Shown: piece by piece, positions 18,905-22,449 of the stretch
Numbering within the stretch: the first letter of the stretch is position 1
How the letters are laid out: every line of letters starts with the position of its first letter
Made by a program: the position numbers and the translations under genes
Assembly: GCA_004380135.1 (NCBI GenBank)
Contig: QXCR01000287.1
Location: 1-22,449, forward strand
DNA: 22,449 nucleotides
Source: Stemphylium vesicarium
Lineage: Eukaryota; Ascomycota; Dothideomycetes; Pleosporales; Pleosporaceae
Reading direction: 5' to 3'
Notes under the pieces: generated by a model
The model's input: only the letters and a program-made list of their open reading frames with translations
Databases searched by the model: none
Told to the model about the DNA's origin: nothing

Positions 18905-19280
18905 TAGGCTGGCAAATGGGTCTCCTCATCGGGAACTCAAATCCGCGATATCTCTATACATAATAACCCGATATAGACAATTAGTAGCTTATTCCATAGC
19001 CTAAATCTACATCTAGATTTTATATGTAGAAAGTCTTTCTCTTAAGCTAATAACCTTTTTATTATTAGCTAACCCACGTTGCTAAGAGTTAGGTCTCCAC
19101 ATTTTGCTCTAAACTAAGATATCTAGCTAGGTACTGTAGCTAGCTAGATGCTTTCTACATACAAAATATAGGCCTATATTTAGGCTATAAAATAAGCTAT
19201 TAATCGTCTAAATTGGGTTAGAGCCTGTAGAGATATTGCAGCTTTTTAGATCCCGATGTGGAGACCCATTTACCAGCCTA
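18905..19280. mobile_element. hAT-type MITE, copy 2 (376 bp)
   Basis: Same element as at 745-1120 and in the same orientation, with terminal inverted repeats at 18905-18925 and 19260-19280. The 8-bp target duplication GTTAGAGC is exact at 18897-18904 and 19281-19288. It sits inside the DDE domain of transposon A, so it inserted after A. The copies differ at 822/18982, 823/18983, 950/19110, 951/19111, 998/19158 and 1002/19162: two CG-to-TA pairs here and two CA-to-TA changes in copy 1. Confidence 0.96.
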
Positions 19281-19747
19281 GTTAGAGCTAGTGACCACCT
19301 TGGACGTCGCTGCGACGCCCATCATAAAGCCAGTCTCATCAAAGTTGTACGTGTCTGTGTCTAGTATCCCATAGGCCTGGCGCGTCTCCTCTACTAGGTT
19401 GAACCACGCTAAGATTGCGACAGGATCCTCATAGCGAGCGCGCTAGCTATAGACCTTCCTGTTCCACTTAGTCTGAAGCTCAGACTGGCTGTTGACAAAG
19501 CGCGACACCCAGTTCTTGCCTACAGGTGGAGGAGGTGGATCTTGGCCGCGGGCTGCGAGTAGAGCATCTGCCATGCGTCGTACATCGATAATATAGGGTG
19601 GAAAGCCTCGTCGATTAAGGTCTAGAATCTACTATATAAGAGACTACTCTTTAGTAGTTAATAGCTTTCAGTTAATAGAGACTATCTCTAATTATAGGTA
19701 GATACTATAAAGACGCGTTTAGAGGGTAGATTCTAGTACGTTATATA

Positions 19748-19810
19748 ACGTACCTCACGGGCTCGTGGATCACCCGGGCTCGTGGATCACTTTTGCCAAG
19801 CCCCCACCAA
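19748..19810. repeat. Terminal inverted repeat of element B with doubled inner repeat
   Basis: After ACGTACCTCA come two copies of CGGGCTCGTGGATCAC with an 18-bp step, then TTTTGCCAAGCCCCCACCAA. This layout matches 22156-22218 of element C base for base outside a few substitutions. TA precedes it, as expected for Tc1/mariner insertion. Confidence 0.85.
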
Positions 19811-20076
19811 AACCACCCCATTCTGGCGCAAAATAGCCCACTTTGGCCCTGTATAGTACAAAGCAAGATGCGATATCATTTAGAGTCTACTTCTACTACC
19901 TTCTAGCAGGTACGCGCATTATGCCTAGTCTCTTTGCACTATGTACACCGTCGTTGAGATGGTTCACCTACTTCAGCGCGCACCCGCCTCTTTAGCTTCT
20001 TCCCATCACTACGCGCCCCAAAGTCCTTGAGAGCAGCTAAACGAGCCCCATCCTCAACTATTAAGGTCCCCTCTGC

Positions 20077-20406
20077 TTAAACCCGCTTTCTTTTGTGCGA
20101 TCTACGTCGCGTAGCAGCCTCATTTGCCGCTCGAAGCTCTGCAATCTCCTTTTGCGCCAATACTAGCTTGTGCGCGATAATTACTGCTCCCTTTGAGACC
20201 TTCTCAAAAGCCTCTACTATAGACGTTGGTGAGCTATCTACATGCCTCTGAATCCTTGCCTTCACGAGCGTCGATTGCGACCCTAATTCAAGGGTATTGC
20301 TTGGGGTTTGCGACTGCCAGGGCTTATTGCTGGGGAGTAGTGGTGATAGAGTACGTAGCCGGACATCAAGCGCCATTATAACCCGTTCTAGGTCAAATGG
20401 GACCAA
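20077..20406 (-). pseudogene. C-terminal fragment of the element B transposase
   Basis: An uninterrupted 109-codon stretch ending in TAA, part of the Fot1-like transposase. It carries the helical region with STLVKARIQRH and GAVIIAHKLVLAQKEIAELRAANE, a probable coiled coil, and a lysine/arginine-rich end resembling a nuclear localisation signal. Unlike the flanking element sequence it has normal CpA/TpG content. It starts from a Met inside the reading frame and is not an independent gene. Confidence 0.8.
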
Positions 20407-21101
20407 TCCAGCGCCTTAAAACCCTCCTTAGATATTACTAGGAGTAATTGCTGCATTATAGGCGCGTATAAAGCATAGTAAGAACTTAAGCTTTATAATG
20501 TGGGTAATCTAGTTACGCATAAGATTCTCAGCTTGGCGGCTATATACTATCTTTAAAGGCGAGAAACACCCTATATTAAGAGGCTATAAGAGGTATAATA
20601 AGTGTAAAGGTATATAAATAGTAATAATCTTATTCTCCTTATAGTATTTCTAGAAAGTAAGCGAGTTATAGCTCTTATAGGTATTAATTATAAGTAGTTA
20701 GTAGCTACTAACTACTCTCTTCTTTATATACTTATTAAAGTGCTTTAACTACTATAGGCTAAGCTTATTTATTATCTAGCTATTCTTAGATACTGCGATA
20801 ATCTAATTATAAGATAGATCCCCCTCTTTATACTAAGTAGAGAGGTGATAGCGGCCCTTAAAGATAATAAAGGGTAGAATAGCCTACTCTATCGCGTTAA
20901 TACCCTAGATAACTATTATCTACTCTCTATTGCCTTACTATACTACCTTTGGCCGTCCTCGTCTCTCTAAAGCTATAATAACTAAACTAGTAGATATCTA
21001 GCCTATCATGAAGCCAGCCTCGTCAAAGTTGAACGTATCTTCATCTAGGATGCCGTACTTGGCTTTAATGTTAGCTGCTAGGCCAAACTAGCCTTGTATA
21101 A

Positions 21102-22155
21102 TGTAACACTCAGGCCGAAGGCCTGCAGTTGGGCGCATTCAGTCCCAACATGTTTGCTTCTTGCACTCGCGCCTTGGCGAAGATACCTGCTTTTAACCTG
21201 CGCTTCGCGCAAGGGAAGAGAGGTAAGAATTATTCTCCTTACTACCCCCTATCTAGTGTAGTAATATAGAGCTATCCCTTACTATTCTATTATAGTATAA
21301 AGTAAATACTATTACCTATAATTACCTCTTATATAATAATTCTTCTTCTCTTAGAGCTAATAGTCTAGAGATAGCTCTCTCTATATAATTAGGTAACTTA
21401 GCTAAGATAGTAAGCTAAAGCTCTAGTATCTTAACTCTACTATAAATATTACGCAAGGAACGTAAACTATAAGAGGAGGACGCACTTATAACGCTCGCAG
21501 AGCGTATTTAAGCCATTAAAGAGCGACGTGATAAACTCTTAGCTCTCTAATAATTACGCGAGCTAGAAGAGGAAGTCGCGCAGCTAGAAGGGCGCGGACA
21601 AGGGCCACCCCTAGCTGAAGCCAACCTTTTAGCGCGGAATCTCGCGACCCGCACCTAGAGCGCAGCTAGCTAGCCTAGCTTTACGCACGTAAGGCGCACT
21701 TTAAAACCAAAAGACCTAGTAGAATATAAGGGGAAAACGATCAAGGAATACCGCGAATTTATCCGCTCTTACGAGATAGCCTTTTAGCTTCTACTATAAG
21801 AGTTCTATATAGACCGCGATAAAGTTATCTAGTTAATATAATATCTAGGAGGAGATTCTAAGAAGCTCTAGTACGCGCACTTTAAGCGCACCTTTAAAGC
21901 GTAAGAAGAGATTCTAATCTAGGAATACTTTAAGTAGTATCTACTAGACTTACTCTCTAATCCTATTAATCGTAGCCTTAAAGTAGCTATAGCGCATAGT
22001 TATATAATATAGCGAAAAGACTAGACTATCTAATCTTTCGCTACCTACCTTAACGTGCTAGAAGACTAACTCACGGCCTATACTAAAGAGTAAAGAGTCT
22101 AATACTTATTTACTAAGCTAAGGCTAGAGCTATAGTAAGTAATTACTAATTACTA
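21102..22155 (+). mobile_element. Gypsy-like LTR retrotransposon, 5' end with gag relic
   Basis: TGTAACACTCAGG at 21102 interrupts the element B transposase and looks like the start of an LTR. The first ~130 bp keep normal composition; the rest is strongly RIP-mutated. No LTR end or primer-binding site could be fixed. From about 21470 to 22150 one plus-strand frame, broken by TAG/TAA codons, gives a gag-like protein: a charged coiled-coil part (LRELEEEVAQLEG), then PKDLVEYKGKTIKEYREF at about 21704-21760, then YLGGDSKKL, LLDLLSNPINRSLKVA and LFTKLRLEL. This order matches the gag/retrotransposon-gag domain of fungal Ty3/gypsy elements. The frame stops where element C inserted at the TA of 22154-22155; pol would lie beyond the window. 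Confidence 0.75.
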
Positions 22156-22449
22156 ACGTACCTCACGGGTTCGTGCACCACACAGGTTCGTGCACCACTT
22201 TTGCCAAGCCCCCACCAACTCTACCTCTATACGTGATGCCTCAACAACAACACCAGATAGAGCCTTCTAATGAGCGTCAGATACAGACTGCCCTTCAAGC
22301 TCTTAAACAAGACGCGACACTCTCCTTGCGACGCGCTGCAGCTATCTACAAAGTCACTCATACAACACTAAGCCGCCGACGCGCAGGACAGACTCCACAA
22401 GCAGATCGCTGGCCTAAATCAAGGAATCTGACAAAGACTGAGGAGGGCG
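22156..22449 (+). mobile_element. Fot1/pogo-like DNA transposon C, left end
   Basis: Preceded by TA (22154-22155), it begins ACGTACCTCACGGGTTCGTGC. It has two inner copies of (A/G)GGTTCGTGCACCAC and the shared TTTTGCCAAGCCCCCACCAA stretch (22156-22218). No RIP-type changes are apparent. It is inserted into the gag region of the Gypsy-like element, making it the youngest layer of the nest. It carries an intact transposase start at 22236 and runs past the window edge. Confidence 0.85.
22236..22449 (+). CDS. Fot1/pogo-like transposase, N-terminal 71 codons (partial)
   Basis: ATG at 22236 opens a frame with no stop to the window end. The sequence has the order of the pogo/CENP-B type N-terminal DNA-binding region: IQTALQALKQDATLSLRRAA, then IYKVTHTTLSRRRAG (helix-turn-helix, where relatives have YDVPQSTLHRRL), then WPKSRNLTKTEEG. 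It would bind the element's inverted repeats and catalyse cut-and-paste transposition at TA sites. The start lies 80 bp inside the element's left end. Unlike elements A and B, Gln codons are still CAA/CAG and there are no stops, so it may be functional. The catalytic domain is outside the window. Confidence 0.85.
   Translation, partial: MPQQQHQIEPSNERQIQTALQALKQDATLSLRRAAAIYKVTHTTLSRRRAGQTPQADRWPKSRNLTKTEEG

Larger units (their letters stand above)
17734..19747 (-). mobile_element. Fot1/pogo-like DNA transposon A (5' part missing here), transposase relic
   Basis: The minus strand encodes a Tc1/mariner-pogo transposase from about 19740 down to a TAG at 17925. In order: N-terminal helix-turn-helix remains, RGFPPYIIDVRRMADALL; GKNWVSRFV; the first catalytic Asp in YNFDETGFMMG (codon 19338-19340); the second in LLILDGHSSH (18621-18623); then MPAHTSHLLQPLNIGCFSPLK, where the third catalytic Asp is Asn (18513-18515), a GAT-to-AAT change fitting RIP; then a basic coiled tail, TPRTIAQLEKQ...NSATILAEENRKL. 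Scattered TAG/TGA codons confirm it is dead. The 3' end carries doubled AGTAAGCTGCGCACC repeats. A MITE (18905-19280) splits the DDE core. The 5' end is cut at 19747 by element B and should resume outside the window. Confidence 0.9.
19748..21101 (-). mobile_element. Fot1/pogo-like DNA transposon B (3' portion)
   Basis: Begins at a TA target (19746-19747) with ACGTACCTCACGGGCTCGTGG, whose first 63 bp (19748-19810) parallel the left end of element C at 22156. The minus strand encodes the transposase C-terminus and DDE core. A readable block at 20406-20077 gives WQSQTPSN...STLVKARIQRH...SSPTSIVEA...GAVIIAHK and a basic RRRSHKRKRV end. Further upstream are SFSPLK-like remains with the third catalytic Asp as Asn, and YGILDEDTFNFDEAGFMIG with the first catalytic Asp near 21040. 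About 20420-20990 is heavily RIP-mutated. The 5' side is interrupted at about 21101 by a retroelement, so the N-terminal part and other inverted repeat are not seen. It sits inside element A. Confidence 0.87.

Overview
The window looks like an AT-rich, repeat-invaded stretch of a filamentous ascomycete genome. Supporting signs are introns of 47-53 bp with GTATGT/GTAAGT-type donors and CTAAC/CTGAC branch sites, a laccase ending in the ascomycete DSGL tail, an AA9 polysaccharide monooxygenase, and transposons full of C-to-T changes in CpA context, the signature of repeat-induced point mutation (RIP). A plant-associated or wood/litter fungus of the Dothideomycetes type is a reasonable guess, but the species cannot be read from the sequence.

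Layout. 1-1236: 3' end of a Ty1/copia retrotransposon with its 3' LTR, which holds a 376-bp hAT-type MITE. 1270-6972 (minus): a complete seven-exon paraoxonase/arylesterase-type gene cut in exon 3 by a 4,212-bp hAT transposon (2359-6570). The hAT has exact 8-bp target duplications and itself carries a solo LTR. 7273-7456: a degenerate 46-bp tandem repeat. 7816-10107 (minus): a multicopper oxidase (laccase). 11498-12703 (minus): an RBR-type (RING-IBR-RING) ubiquitin ligase relic with two in-frame TAA codons. 14754-16476 (plus): an AA9 LPMO with a CBM1 and an unusual C-terminal tail. 17734 to the end: a transposon nest. A Fot1/pogo-like element (A) is split by a second copy of the same MITE and by another Fot1-like element (B). 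B is cut by a Gypsy-like retroelement, whose gag region is cut by a third, apparently fresh Fot1-like element (C) that runs off the window.

How it works together. Laccase and LPMO are both secreted oxidative enzymes acting on lignocellulose or phenolics. They form the single-copy core (about 7.8-16.5 kb), flanked on both sides by RIP-mutated transposon nests. The paraoxonase gene lies at the edge of this core and was lost by insertion rather than by gradual decay. I found no bacterial-type system, CRISPR array, or convincing RNA gene. The points of most interest are the dateable transposon nest, the doubled subterminal repeats of the Fot1-like elements, the patchy RIP pattern, and departures from family norms in the laccase, LPMO and RBR genes.
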